A DNA stretch of 64,000 nt from an uncultured Lachnospiraceae bacterium (GCA_947625205.1 CANQNN010000005.1:1-64000); one strand, 5' to 3'. Positions 1-8,388 are shown, counted from the first letter of the stretch. The notes: generated by a model not told the origin, from the sequence alone. Made by a program: numbers and translations.

Positions 1-120
1 CTGCGCGGCCTTGCGCATAAAAAGGGATACTGCGTCATCGTTGTGACGCATGACAGCGAAGTCGCCGATGCGGCTGACGTGGCACTGCGGATGAGAGACG
101 GGGTATTGCGGGGCGTATAG
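1..120 (+). CDS. ABC transporter ATP-binding protein, C-terminal end (cut by window edge)
   Basis: Only the last 39 codons are present, in frame from base 1 to a TAG at 118-120. The stretch reads CVIVVTHDSEVADAADVALR followed by MRDGVLRGV. VTHD with its histidine is the H-loop of ABC ATPases, and the following helix and MRDG segment match the end of short export-type ATPases of the MacB/LolD kind. The permease would lie outside the window. The next gene lies 109 nt away behind its own probable promoter, so this is probably the end of a separate operon. The family assignment is fair; the substrate is unknown. Confidence 0.7.
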   Translation: MRGLAHKKGYCVIVVTHDSEVADAADVALRMRDGVLRGV

Positions 121-229
121 GATTTAAATCATACCTACAGTTTTATCAGGCTGTTTTATAATGGGTGTGTTTTAATTTATCACAAGAGAATTTTTTTCTT
201 TTGTAGATCATAAGAAAGGAGGGAATGAC

Positions 230-421
230 ATGAAAAAGAAGTTAAGCAAGACAAGGCATTTTCAAGAGAATACGCTTGAGGCAATGGGATGTGGCTGTGG
301 ATGTAGCATGGATTGCAATGAGTGCAGTGGCGGTGGTTCTTTCTATGTCGAAGAAAATCAAAATAAGCAGGTTATTTACAGTGCACAAGTCAACGTACCG
401 GCAATATATATTACCAGATAG
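230..421 (+). CDS. Cys-rich RiPP-like precursor peptide
   Basis: A 63-aa peptide with a strong ribosome site (AGGAGG just before ATG 230). The N-terminal half looks like a leader (KKLSKTRHFQENTLEAM). It runs into a glycine/cysteine core with C21, C23, C25, C29 and C32, a GGG, and an uncharged C-terminal tail. The basic start, the ENTLEA segment and the CxCxC cluster resemble from memory the clostridial CLI_3235-type bacteriocin precursors; this is a resemblance, not a search result. A strong terminator follows directly (446-500), and the subtilase/ABC exporter operon starts after it. That layout lets the peptide be made in excess over its export machinery. No radical SAM maturase is visible nearby, so any modification enzyme would have to lie to the left or elsewhere. 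Confidence 0.6.
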   Translation: MKKKLSKTRHFQENTLEAMGCGCGCSMDCNECSGGGSFYVEENQNKQVIYSAQVNVPAIYITR

Positions 422-445
422 TTGAATGTTTCACATCTTAAGTAC

Positions 446-500
446 AAAATGCTCTTTATTTGATAGAAAATGTAAGGTCTTATCAATAAAGAGCATTTTT
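446..500 (+). terminator. Rho-independent terminator after the Cys-rich peptide gene
   Basis: The arm at 446-465 pairs with 481-499 over 19 bp with one bulged T. The loop is 15 nt and the 3' side ends in TTTTT at 496-500. It separates the 63-aa peptide gene from the protease/exporter operon. Confidence 0.85.
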
Positions 501-594
501 ACTTGTAAAGTGCTAAGAGTATGTTTATGATACAATATTATACAGCAAAGTATTAACAAAGTAGCACAATGTGAATTAGTTTTTATGGACAGCC

Positions 595-2028
595 ATGAGT
601 GGAATTAAAATTGCAATAATCGATAATGGAATAGATGAGAACTTATTAAAAGGTCAATTGACTGCCAGCTTAACTGTTAATGAGGACAATATATGCGAGT
701 GCGATTGTACCGTTTTGGAGCAACAGAAGTTCAAGCATGGAACAAGCTGTGCTTTGATTTTGCAAAAACATCTGCCGGGTTGTAGTTTGGTCAGTATTAG
801 AATCCTTGATGACGTTGGTAAGGGCATGATCAAAAGTCTGAAGCCGGCGATGGAATGGTGCTATCGCAATGATGTACATCTGGTTAACTTGAGTTTGGGA
901 ACTGTACATTTTGCAGACAGATACATTGTCAGGTCAATTGTAAATGAATATTCCAACAAGGGAATTGTTATTGTGGCGGCTTCCGCAAACAGTGGTTATA
1001 TGTCTTACCCAGCATCATTTTCCAATACAATTGGCGTTGTTGCAGGAGAAAAATTTGCAGTCAATACAATATTAAAATGGCAAAAAGGAATAGATTTTGA
1101 AATTCCATGCGATAGTGAAGTAGTAAGCAGACAAGGGATACTTCAAATTGGCAAAAGTAACAGTTACGCCACTCCTGTTGTCACTGCACTGGCCGGAAAG
1201 GTCATTGGAGAGGGTAAAATATGCCATATTGTCGGGGTGAAAAGAAAATTAGCGAGACTGTGCTGCAGCATGGAGGTAGAATATAACAATTGCGGCACGC
1301 CCGACTGGATAACTGCGGCGTGGTCTGATGGTATAGACATGGGTGATATAAAACCTTATTTTGCCCTCTACGAAGGAGAATATAGGCAATGCGAGCGTTT
1401 TGTCGATACGATTATTTTTGCAGACAAAGAAAAAGCAGGGTATTATAAAAAAGCAGGGAAAAATCTGGTTTATTTAGGAAAGGAATCAATCATAATTGAG
1501 GGTTTTGATAGGTTTTTCTGGAGCAGGGACAGCAGAGTCCGGCAGATAGAAAGTACGAAACCGAGATCAGAGGACTTGTCGCTGCCATGTGTGGTATGGG
1601 TACAGGATGGCGAATCAGATCTGCTTTTGTCTGCCATAGAACTGAAAACCAGATTCTGCAAAGACGGTTATAATATGTATATGGTCAGTAGTGAGATAGC
1701 AGGTGTGTTTTGTGATCTGGCGTATATTCCAGAATGTTATTTTAGTGAAAAAAAAGAAACATTGCACAACTTTCTGTATTGGCAGACATATTATCAACAG
1801 TCTGATGGTATTTTGATTATAATGCCGGAATATTTAACAGATGATTTACAATATATCAGTGAAAGCATAGATATGTTTGTTCATTTAAGATACTCAGACA
1901 ATAAATATAATGTAGAAATCATATGTGACGGATTTATTAGAGAAAAATTTGATATGGAATGGAAGAACTATGAAATTTTATATAAGAAAATGCTGAATTT
2001 ATTAACGGAGGAAGAACATGAGCAATAA
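595..2028 (+). CDS. Subtilisin-like (S8) serine protease with an unassigned C-terminal region
   Basis: 477 aa. The N-terminal ~200 residues carry a complete S8 triad: D10 in IIDNGID, H48 in HGTSCA and S190 in NSYATP. The VNLSLG strand is at about 97-102 and the oxyanion asparagine is N132 in AASANSG. There is no signal peptide or prodomain, so it probably acts inside the cell, perhaps trimming the peptide encoded upstream. Residues ~230-477 are not a recognised protease part. They contain alternating hydrophobic strands (PCVVWVQDGESD, ILIIMPEYL) like a Rossmann-type fold and may be a peptide-maturation domain. The gene ends 11 nt inside the ABC exporter gene, so the two are translationally linked. 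Start 595 lacks a strong ribosome site. A possible extended -10 (TGATACAAT, 528-536) lies upstream. Confidence 0.8.
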   Translation: MSGIKIAIIDNGIDENLLKGQLTASLTVNEDNICECDCTVLEQQKFKHGTSCALILQKHLPGCSLVSIRILDDVGKGMIKSLKPAMEWCYRNDVHLVNLSLGTVHFADRYIVRSIVNEYSNKGIVIVAASANSGYMSYPASFSNTIGVVAGEKFAVNTILKWQKGIDFEIPCDSEVVSRQGILQIGKSNSYATPVVTALAGKVIGEGKICHIVGVKRKLARLCCSMEVEYNNCGTPDWITAAWSDGIDMGDIKPYFALYEGEYRQCERFVDTIIFADKEKAGYYKKAGKNLVYLGKESIIIEGFDRFFWSRDSRVRQIESTKPRSEDLSLPCVVWVQDGESDLLLSAIELKTRFCKDGYNMYMVSSEIAGVFCDLAYIPECYFSEKKETLHNFLYWQTYYQQSDGILIIMPEYLTDDLQYISESIDMFVHLRYSDNKYNVEIICDGFIREKFDMEWKNYEILYKKMLNLLTEEEHEQ

Positions 2029-3742
2029 GGAAGCAGTTCACAGACTGCTTGGACTTTTGAATGCATATAAAAGAACCATTATCATCATAGTCGGCTGTCT
2101 GTTGGTTTCCACAGGATTAAACCTGTGCGTCCCTCTGATCAGCCGCAGGATCATGGATGATGGGTTCATCGGCGGCGATAAGAGCCTGCTGATCAAACTG
2201 GTGCTGTTGTCAATGGTCATTTACAGCGTGAATGGGCTGATAGATATTGTGAAAGAGAAAAAGAGGGTGGACATATCGGCAGGGATACAGTATTTTCTTT
2301 CGGAACAGTCCTTTACGCACCTGATGAAGCTGAAAATCAGTTATTTCAGCAACACAAATTATGCGGAGATACTGAATCACATCAGCATGGATACGGGCAA
2401 GATGGCATCCGTTGCGGATAACAGTGTCTTTTTCGTGGTGACGCAGGCATTTAGCATGGCAGGAGGCATCATAGGACTTTTTATCATTGATTACAGAATG
2501 ACGCTGCTTGTATTGGCGTTTATCCCTGTCAAATGTTTTGTCATGCGATATTTTGCGAAAAGGCAGAAGGCTATCATGGATGATTTTATTGTGACAAACC
2601 AGAGTTATGCAAGATGGTTCGGCAATACGGTCGGCGGCGTGAAAGAGGTCAAACTGTTCAATATCTTTAGCAATAAACATCAGGAATTTGTTGACGGACA
2701 GAAGAAGATTATAGAAAAACAGAAAAAAATGAATATGCTCAGCCAGTGGAATATCATTACGGATACCTTCATGGTGCAGATCCTTTCAACGGCTTTGTAT
2801 ATCATAGGTGCGAATTTAGTCTTTGATCTTCAGTTGTCGGTGGGCAGCGTATTTGCCTTTATTACATACAGCGCTTATGTGACCGGACCGATCTCCGCCA
2901 TCCTGAATATCGGTTATCTGCTGTCGGGGATCATTCCCTCTACCAAAAGGTACTATGCGTTTATGGAACTGGAAGAAGAAAACAGCAGCCAGCAGATGGC
3001 TATATCCCCGCAGTTTGGGGATATAGAGTTAAGAGATGTGTCATTTGCCTATGAGGATGGAAAGACTGTTCTGGACAGTATAAGCGTCACGTTTCCTAAA
3101 GGAAGCAAAACGGCAATAATCGGGCGCAATGGTTCAGGAAAGACAACGATTATCAATCTGCTTACCAGAATGTATGAGCCGGGAAAGGGGCGGATATTGC
3201 TGAATGGAGCCGACATTGCGGAAATGCCGTTACAGGCGTACAGGGATATGGTGTCCATCGTCAGCCAGCAGATATATCTTTTTAACGACACGATCAGAAA
3301 TAATATCTGTCTGTATAAACAAGTGGATGACAGTACGGTGATGTCTGCCTGTGAAGACAGCGGATTGGGAGAGTTTATTGCAGAGGTGTCACTGGATCAT
3401 GTAGTAGGGCAGAACGGTTCGCTGCTTTCCGGAGGGCAGAAACAGAAGATCGCTATGGCAAGGGCGCTGATACACGACAAGCCGATTGTGATATTTGACG
3501 AAGCCACGTCCAATACGGATGTGTATTCAGAGCAGCAGATCAACGGTCTGCTGCATACAAGACTGAGGGATAAGACAGTGCTTGTGATAACGCATAAGAG
3601 GGAGATCCTCAGTGAAGTGGATCAGATCATAGTGCTGCAGGAGGGCAGGGTTACAAATGCCGGGCGGTATGATGAGTTGGTAGGTACAAGTGAAGAACTG
3701 AGGACGATGATGGAAAAAACGGAACAGGATGAAATAGGATGA
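2018..3742 (+). CDS. ABC exporter, fused permease and ATPase (MsbA/MdlB type)
   Basis: 574 aa. The first ~310 residues form six hydrophobic spans of an exporter permease. The ATPase follows with Walker A GRNGSGKTT, signature LLSGGQKQK, Walker B IVIFDEATS and the H-loop ITHKRE. There is no N-terminal C39 peptidase domain, so leader removal would have to come from another protein, plausibly the S8 protease just upstream. It starts within the last 11 nt of the protease gene, with AGGAGG at its ribosome site. Its end overlaps the next gene by 4 nt. Export of the modified or trimmed Cys-rich peptide is an inference from position. Confidence 0.88.
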   Translation: MSNKEAVHRLLGLLNAYKRTIIIIVGCLLVSTGLNLCVPLISRRIMDDGFIGGDKSLLIKLVLLSMVIYSVNGLIDIVKEKKRVDISAGIQYFLSEQSFTHLMKLKISYFSNTNYAEILNHISMDTGKMASVADNSVFFVVTQAFSMAGGIIGLFIIDYRMTLLVLAFIPVKCFVMRYFAKRQKAIMDDFIVTNQSYARWFGNTVGGVKEVKLFNIFSNKHQEFVDGQKKIIEKQKKMNMLSQWNIITDTFMVQILSTALYIIGANLVFDLQLSVGSVFAFITYSAYVTGPISAILNIGYLLSGIIPSTKRYYAFMELEEENSSQQMAISPQFGDIELRDVSFAYEDGKTVLDSISVTFPKGSKTAIIGRNGSGKTTIINLLTRMYEPGKGRILLNGADIAEMPLQAYRDMVSIVSQQIYLFNDTIRNNICLYKQVDDSTVMSACEDSGLGEFIAEVSLDHVVGQNGSLLSGGQKQKIAMARALIHDKPIVIFDEATSNTDVYSEQQINGLLHTRLRDKTVLVITHKREILSEVDQIIVLQEGRVTNAGRYDELVGTSEELRTMMEKTEQDEIG

Positions 3743-4542
3743 GAAGCTGTAGAGATAAATACAAAAAAGTGCTGTTGTTATCTGTGGCAGTCACCATAGC
3801 GCCATTGACAAATTATATCGTCAAAAGAAAGAAATGTAATCTGATCAAAAATGCTTATGGACGAATCATAAAAGTTACTTCAGACAGGAGCCAAAAGGAG
3901 CGGACAATAGAGAATATTGTGGAAGAACTGCACGAATGTCTGCGGAAAACAGGATGTGACAAATATTATCTCATGGCACATTCCATTTCGGGACTGTATG
4001 CCCTGTATTGGGCGAACAGGTATCCGCAGGAGATACAGGGCTTTATCGGGATAGATTGTTCTGTGCCGGGACAGTCGGACAAAGAGCCGTACCCAATAAA
4101 AATGGCAACAATCAATAAGGTATATCTGTGGGTTCAGAAAGCGATGAACATATTTGGGATTGCCCGGCTGATATCTGCCCGGAAGCATAGAAAGGCTGTT
4201 TATGCGGATGTGGATTATCCTTATATGGAAAGGGAGCTGGAGGTTTTCCGTATACTGTCAATAGACGATGCCGCAAACAGTACAGTAATGAATGAACTGA
4301 AGCACATGGAATCAAATCTGCAAAAAGTAAGGGACATGAAGTTTCCGCAGTCTGTTCCTGTCCTTCATTTTCTGGCGGAGAATAACTGTAAACTGTTGGA
4401 CACATGGGAAGATCTGCATAGGGAGATAATCATGGAAACAGGAAAAAGTAAGCTGGTGCATTTGGGGAAGAAACACTATCTGCATATTGAGCAGAGAGAA
4501 AAAATGGCATCAGAAGTAAAAAATTGGGTGAGAGCTATATAG
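3739..4542 (+). CDS. Alpha/beta hydrolase, apparently lacking its N-terminal core strands
   Basis: 267 aa with a 4-nt overlap (ATGA) onto the exporter gene. An N-terminal membrane segment (VLLLSVAVTIAPLTNYIV) is followed by NAYGRIIKV. Then comes RTIENIVEELHE, which in related hydrolases sits about 60 residues later. The nucleophile elbow is AHSISG and a late histidine pair is KKHYLHIE. The stretch that normally holds the first beta strands and the oxyanion HG motif is absent, as if an in-frame deletion had joined the two parts. It may therefore be inactive, or a divergent subfamily. The role next to the peptide exporter is unknown. Confidence 0.6.
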   Translation: MRSCRDKYKKVLLLSVAVTIAPLTNYIVKRKKCNLIKNAYGRIIKVTSDRSQKERTIENIVEELHECLRKTGCDKYYLMAHSISGLYALYWANRYPQEIQGFIGIDCSVPGQSDKEPYPIKMATINKVYLWVQKAMNIFGIARLISARKHRKAVYADVDYPYMERELEVFRILSIDDAANSTVMNELKHMESNLQKVRDMKFPQSVPVLHFLAENNCKLLDTWEDLHREIIMETGKSKLVHLGKKHYLHIEQREKMASEVKNWVRAI

Positions 4543-4689
4543 CAGACTGATTTATACTGCATATTAAATATGGGAAGGAAGGAGCGTGTTTCGGAATATC
4601 TGTAATGATATGTTTCAGGGCAGTCTGCATTTATAGAAATATTTGCTTAATATTATGCAATGACGACAGATCAAAGGAGGATGATTAAA

Positions 4690-5189
4690 GTGATGAGAAA
4701 AGTAACAAAGATTGCAGCTTTAGTGATGGTATTTTGTATGCTGTTTTCCATAACGGCATTTGCAGCAGAAAAAGACGATATGCAGATGTGACGCCGCAGG
4801 GCGAATCATCCACATACGCCCCGGCTCCTGCACTGACCGAATTTTATATTTATTATGTTTATTCCGAGGATCAGCCAGATGGAGAATACATACAGCACAC
4901 AGGTTCTTTTTATCAGACGGCGACCGCACTGGATCATGGCGGTTCGTGGCTCCGCATAGTTACATATGAGCATGGATACGCAGGAACCAGAACGGCCAAA
5001 TTTAAGAACACTTCCATGAAACTGGAAAAGACGGAAGGCTTTGATGAGGATGGGGACAGAATTATTGATGGATATTTATGTACATGGCTGTATACGGGCG
5101 AGTTTTACACGGGATTATTTTCTGCAACTTCTAAATCCGCAAACTCTCCTTGGAATACAATGAATATAACCAATTTCAATATCCGTTAG
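4690..5189 (+). pseudogene. Small secreted protein, frameshifted after its signal peptide
   Basis: The reading frame at 4690 (GTG; ATG 4693 also possible, AGGAGG at 4675-4680) encodes a clear signal peptide. It has a VMRK start, a hydrophobic core and an AFAA cleavage site, and it stops at 4789 a few codons later. The rest of the protein continues without interruption one base out of phase (ADVTPQGE onward) to TAG 5189, with FYIYYVYSEDQPDGEY and GYLCTWLYTGEFY. Restoring one A in the A5 run at about 4770-4774 gives one continuous secreted protein of about 165 aa. The body is not a family I recognise. A real mutation and a homopolymer sequencing error cannot be told apart here. Confidence 0.65.
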
Positions 5190-5201
5190 AGGGAGGCGCT
5201 G

Positions 5202-5735
5202 ATGAGGATCAATGATAGCAATGCTTTTCTGAATTATGGATTCAACAAAAAAACAGAAACTGCTTTGCCTGACGGTAAAAATTTTGCAGAGGTTGCCGCA
5301 GAGAAAGCTACCGAAACAGGCATAGCAAATAATTCATCGGGAAAATATCCGGCTGTCTTGGATCATATCGGATATAATGCACCAGAGAAAGTGAAACAGG
5401 CTTTTACGGAGGCAGAAAAGGAAACAGGAGGTTTCATTAACAGTGCTGGTATGTGGACCTCTGCAGATGGCAAACATTGTCAGATGACAAAGATGTTTGT
5501 AGATCGGTTTGTAAGATGGCTTCACGGCGAGACCAATGAGAGTGATATGCTAGGAAGCACAGTGCAGAGCGCCATTGATGCAGTAAACAGATGGATGTAT
5601 GATCTGGATCATCCGTTAATCGGGGCAGCGCCGACCAGACCGGAAGATAGGTGGCTGGTGGAGAAAGAACGGCAGTTTTATGAGTCGTTTCTGGATAAGC
5701 TGCTGGCACTTCCCAAAGCAGATCGTTTGGGCTAA
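5202..5735 (+). CDS. Tandem paralog family A, member 1 (unknown function)
   Basis: 177 aa, with GAGGGAGG ahead of ATG 5202. No signal peptide or membrane span. It shares a C-terminal region with the proteins at 7114 and 7687: an alpha-helical stretch with DMLGSTVQSA, then YDLDHPLIG, and a last helix KERQFYESFLDKLLALP. I do not recognise a named domain. The last 60 nt of the gene plus 17 nt downstream recur almost exactly at the end of the 7687 gene. It is likely cytosolic and was probably produced by local duplication. Confidence 0.75.
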   Translation: MRINDSNAFLNYGFNKKTETALPDGKNFAEVAAEKATETGIANNSSGKYPAVLDHIGYNAPEKVKQAFTEAEKETGGFINSAGMWTSADGKHCQMTKMFVDRFVRWLHGETNESDMLGSTVQSAIDAVNRWMYDLDHPLIGAAPTRPEDRWLVEKERQFYESFLDKLLALPKADRLG

Positions 5736-5752
5736 ATCAATACATACAGCGG
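5674..5752 (+). repeat. 79-bp direct repeat, left copy
   Basis: Matches 8129-8207 with only two mismatches. It covers the last codons of family A member 1, the stop codon and 17 nt beyond. The identity continues past the stop codon, which points to recent duplication or gene conversion rather than protein-level constraint. Confidence 0.9.
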
Positions 5753-5835
5753 TGTGTCCTGTATGAAACTTTTTGCGGACTTGATTCGTATTACTATAAA
5801 AGGAGTGGTGGAGCCACAGAAAAGGAGGAATGAAA

Positions 5836-6399
5836 ATGACTGTCAATGGAATATCGGCGGGATATTATGAGACAAGGTATACAAACATAAAAAATAAAGC
5901 AGATATGGCGGGCGCAGGCTTTGCGGGGAGCATGGGCAAGACCGCTGCGACACAAAACCCTTCGTTTGCGCTGCACATTTCCAACGAGGCAGATGGGAAA
6001 TCGATTGGTTCCAGTGCAGATCGAAACGGTTCTGTGACCGTATACAAGCCGAAAGATTTCGATCCGTCACATCCGGTTTATAAAGTGAAAGCGTGGGATG
6101 CAGAGGGTAACGTGATGGCGGAACGCATGGTGGATGTCGCAGAGGTTGATCCGAACAGTGCAGATTATCTGGATATGTTCGCCTCTTCCAGCCATTTGGC
6201 GGATAGTGGGAAATGCCCTGATGCACAGGGCGCTTTCATAGGCGCAAATGCAATTTACAATTCTGACAGCGGGTATTCTTATTTTGATAAAACAGATTGG
6301 CTTGGCATGATCAGGGATATGATGCAGATGCAATATGATGCCGGGAATCTGGCTGGCTATGTAAAATATAAGCAGTTTTGGGATTGCTTAGAGCAGTGA
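5836..6399 (+). CDS. Tandem paralog family B, member 1 (unknown function)
   Basis: 187 aa from ATG 5836. An in-frame ATG at 5830 sits only 1-2 nt from the AGGAGG, so 5836 is preferred; it also aligns with the start of the paralog at 6510. Both family B proteins begin NGIS-x-GYY-x-T-x-Y, have a low-complexity Gly/Thr/Lys stretch, then a central beta-rich part and a C-terminal helical part. No signal peptide is visible. No domain recognised. In the order A-B-B-A-A this is the second gene. Confidence 0.72.
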   Translation: MTVNGISAGYYETRYTNIKNKADMAGAGFAGSMGKTAATQNPSFALHISNEADGKSIGSSADRNGSVTVYKPKDFDPSHPVYKVKAWDAEGNVMAERMVDVAEVDPNSADYLDMFASSSHLADSGKCPDAQGAFIGANAIYNSDSGYSYFDKTDWLGMIRDMMQMQYDAGNLAGYVKYKQFWDCLEQ

Positions 6400-6432
6400 T
6401 GAGAAAGGCTTGGACTTTATAAGAGAGCGAAA

Positions 6433-6455
6433 GCGCTGCCAGAGTGCGGCAGCGC
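6433..6455 (+). other. GC-rich intergenic hairpin between the two family B genes
   Basis: GCGCTGCC (6433-6440) pairs with GGCAGCGC (6448-6455) over a 7-nt loop. No T run follows, so it is probably a processing or stability element rather than a terminator. Just before it, 6401-6425 is repeated at 7068-7092 (one mismatch), and GGCTCTGACTGACA at 6461 recurs at 7642. Confidence 0.55.
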
Positions 6456-6509
6456 AAGGCGGCTCTGACTGACAGAGGAACCGATCAGGAAGAAATGGAG
6501 GTTTATAAA

Positions 6510-7055
6510 ATGGCTATCAATGGAATATCATCAGGCTATTATCCGACAGGATATGCAAATAACAAAACTACAAAAACAACATCAGGGGCAGGGATTTCTA
6601 ACCAGATAAACAGTATCGCAGGTAATGCAGGAAAGGGACACATCGTTTATATGAAAACAGACGATATGCTTTATTCCGGCGGGAACGGTACAGGGCTGTC
6701 CTTTTATCTTAAATATGCTGAAGATTCAACAGAAGATGATCCTACCGTTGTTGCGAAAGGTATTGATGAAAACGGGAATGATTTTGAAAAGACTATACAT
6801 ATCAATAAGATAAACCCAAAGTGTGCGACATATGTAGAAATGCGGGCATTGGAAGCACATCTTGGTGTTGCAAAGCGGAATGGTTATTCATCACTTCCTA
6901 TGGGTGATGGAGAGATGGGATTGAATGACAGAGGAAATTATATGGATATGTTTGAGAAGTCGGTTAGTGATCTGACAAAGCTGCAAGCGCATCAGGCGGC
7001 GGCATATTACAGATACAGTATGCGGGCATATTGGGACTTTATGAGTAGCAAGTAA
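6510..7055 (+). CDS. Tandem paralog family B, member 2 (unknown function)
   Basis: 181 aa from ATG 6510 (ATGGAGG at 6495-6501). An upstream in-frame GTG at 6444 lies inside a hairpin and would add an unrelated tail, so it is rejected. The N-terminus MAINGISSGYYPTGY matches member 1 at 5836. The central segment EDDPTVVAKGIDENGNDFEK parallels HPVYKVKAWDAEGNVMAE in member 1, and both contain a VDxxxV/INKINP segment followed by an ALEAHL-type helix. Cytosolic, function unknown. Confidence 0.72.
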   Translation: MAINGISSGYYPTGYANNKTTKTTSGAGISNQINSIAGNAGKGHIVYMKTDDMLYSGGNGTGLSFYLKYAEDSTEDDPTVVAKGIDENGNDFEKTIHINKINPKCATYVEMRALEAHLGVAKRNGYSSLPMGDGEMGLNDRGNYMDMFEKSVSDLTKLQAHQAAAYYRYSMRAYWDFMSSK

Positions 7056-7113
7056 TGTGGGGAAACGGAGAAAGGCTTGGGCTTTATAAGAGATCAAAAG
7101 GAGGCGTTGCACT

Positions 7114-7629
7114 ATGCAGATTAACTCTGAATATTCTATGAGTAATGTATCTTATGATATTAGGCATAAGCAGGATAATGTTCCTCAATTTAATCCTGAA
7201 CAGGCTGTCCAAGAAAGCAAAAATGTGAATCGGTATATGCCGGAAGCAGATTTTGATGAAAAAGCATTCGATATGATTGCTCCGAATGCTCCGCAGAATG
7301 TGAAAGACGCATGGATGGAAGCGTCAAAGGAAGTAAATGCAAATGGTTTAGGCATAAAGGGGAATGGAATGTTGAGCCACATATCACAAATGATGGTGCA
7401 AAGGCTTAACAAACAGCTTCGGGGAGAGGGAGATGTGGACAGCCTGGACATTTTGGGTAATACTACAGAATCCGCAATTCAGGCAACGAAGCAAGCACTG
7501 TATAATTTGGATCATCCGGTAGTATATATTCCAAAAAGCATAGAGGTTCAGCAGGCGTGTATGAAAGAAAGGGAGTTTTATGTTGCATTTTTGGAAAAGC
7601 TGGAAAGTTATAATCTTTTCCAAGGTTGA
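7114..7629 (+). CDS. Tandem paralog family A, member 2 (unknown function)
   Basis: 171 aa with an AGGAGG ribosome site. It aligns with the 5202 protein over its second half: SIAPNAPQNVKDAWMEA-like helix, DILGNTTESAIQA, YNLDHPVV and a final KEREFYVAFLEKLE helix. It lacks a signal peptide and membrane segment. The N-terminal 60 residues are poorly conserved between members. No named domain is recognised. Confidence 0.72.
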   Translation: MQINSEYSMSNVSYDIRHKQDNVPQFNPEQAVQESKNVNRYMPEADFDEKAFDMIAPNAPQNVKDAWMEASKEVNANGLGIKGNGMLSHISQMMVQRLNKQLRGEGDVDSLDILGNTTESAIQATKQALYNLDHPVVYIPKSIEVQQACMKEREFYVAFLEKLESYNLFQG

Positions 7630-7686
7630 GCGGAGCAGCTTGGCTCTGACTGACAAAAGAATCAAAATAAATAAGGAGTGCAGAAA

Positions 7687-8190
7687 ATGAGCATTGGAAA
7701 TATAGGCGGAGGCTTAGCGGTATATCAGTACGCAAACAAGGCACAGAAAAACAGTACGGCGGAAAAGACTGACTTTACGGATATTAAGGCGCAGGAAAAT
7801 CAACGCTTTTCAGAAGTAATGCGGAAAAAGGCAGACGATGTTGATATTTATGAAAGAAAGCAAGAAGATACATTCAAACCGTCCTGCTCAGAAACGGTCA
7901 TGCAGGCATATGACAAAACATTGAAAGAAACAGGGATAGATCCATTTCCAATGAATCGTATATCAACAGCGCTGGTTATCCATGTTGAACAAGGGAAAGA
8001 ACAGCTAAGTTCCGATTTTTTGGGAAACACTGTTGAATCAGCAACAGCTATGGTAAAAAAAATCTTGGAAAGGATTTATAACCCTATATCTCCGCCGATG
8101 CATCCTGAGTTTGCGGCAGAGGAACGTAAGTTTTATGAGTCGTTTCTTGATAAGCTGCTGGCACTTCCCAAAGCAGATTGTTTGGGCTAA
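7687..8190 (+). CDS. Tandem paralog family A, member 3 (unknown function)
   Basis: 167 aa from ATG 7687. An in-frame GTG at 7678 overlaps the AAGGAG ribosome site and is rejected. The core carries DFLGNTVESATAMV and ends with RKFYESFLDKLLALP, nearly the same last helix as the 5202 protein. The DNA identity there extends past the stop codon (8129-8207 against 5674-5752). The N-terminus MSIGNIGGGLAVYQYANK differs from the other members. Last gene of the array; a hairpin follows at 8229-8251. Confidence 0.72.
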   Translation: MSIGNIGGGLAVYQYANKAQKNSTAEKTDFTDIKAQENQRFSEVMRKKADDVDIYERKQEDTFKPSCSETVMQAYDKTLKETGIDPFPMNRISTALVIHVEQGKEQLSSDFLGNTVESATAMVKKILERIYNPISPPMHPEFAAEERKFYESFLDKLLALPKADCLG

Positions 8191-8207
8191 ATCAATACAT
8201 ACAGCGG
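8129..8207 (+). repeat. 79-bp direct repeat, right copy
   Basis: Counterpart of 5674-5752, 2455 bp apart in direct orientation. Recombination between the copies would delete four complete genes of the array and leave one hybrid family A gene. Confidence 0.9.
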
Positions 8208-8228
8208 CAGTTAATTTGAATATTTTAT

Positions 8229-8251
8229 AAAGGTCAGAATTACTGATCTTT
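8229..8251 (+). terminator. Hairpin closing the paralog array, possible terminator
   Basis: AAAGGTCAG (8229-8237) pairs with CTGATCTTT (8243-8251) with one G-T wobble and a 5-nt loop. It is followed by pyrimidines but no clean T run. Directly after it, TGTGAGTACTCT occurs twice with a 16-bp period (8255 and 8271). Confidence 0.5.
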
Positions 8252-8326
8252 CTCTGTGAGTACTCTGTTCTGTGAGTACTCTTTTCTTCGGGTTTCTTTT
8301 TCTGATAACCGGCAAGAATCTTTCCC

Positions 8327-8355
8327 TTGAAAAAAGCAATAAAACATTGTAAAAT
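8327..8355 (+). promoter_or_regulatory. Sigma-A type promoter for hisS-aspS
   Basis: TTGAAA (8327-8332), 17-nt spacer, TAAAAT (8350-8355), ending 33 nt before the hisS start. No T-box leader is visible in 8191-8388. Confidence 0.6.
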
Positions 8356-8388
8356 CGTACCAGTATAAATTGTGATCAGGAGAACGTT

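Noticed and set aside
8191-8388. T-box leader before hisS
   Set aside because: No specifier loop, no TGGNACC box and no antiterminator could be found; only a short hairpin, a small tandem repeat and a promoter.
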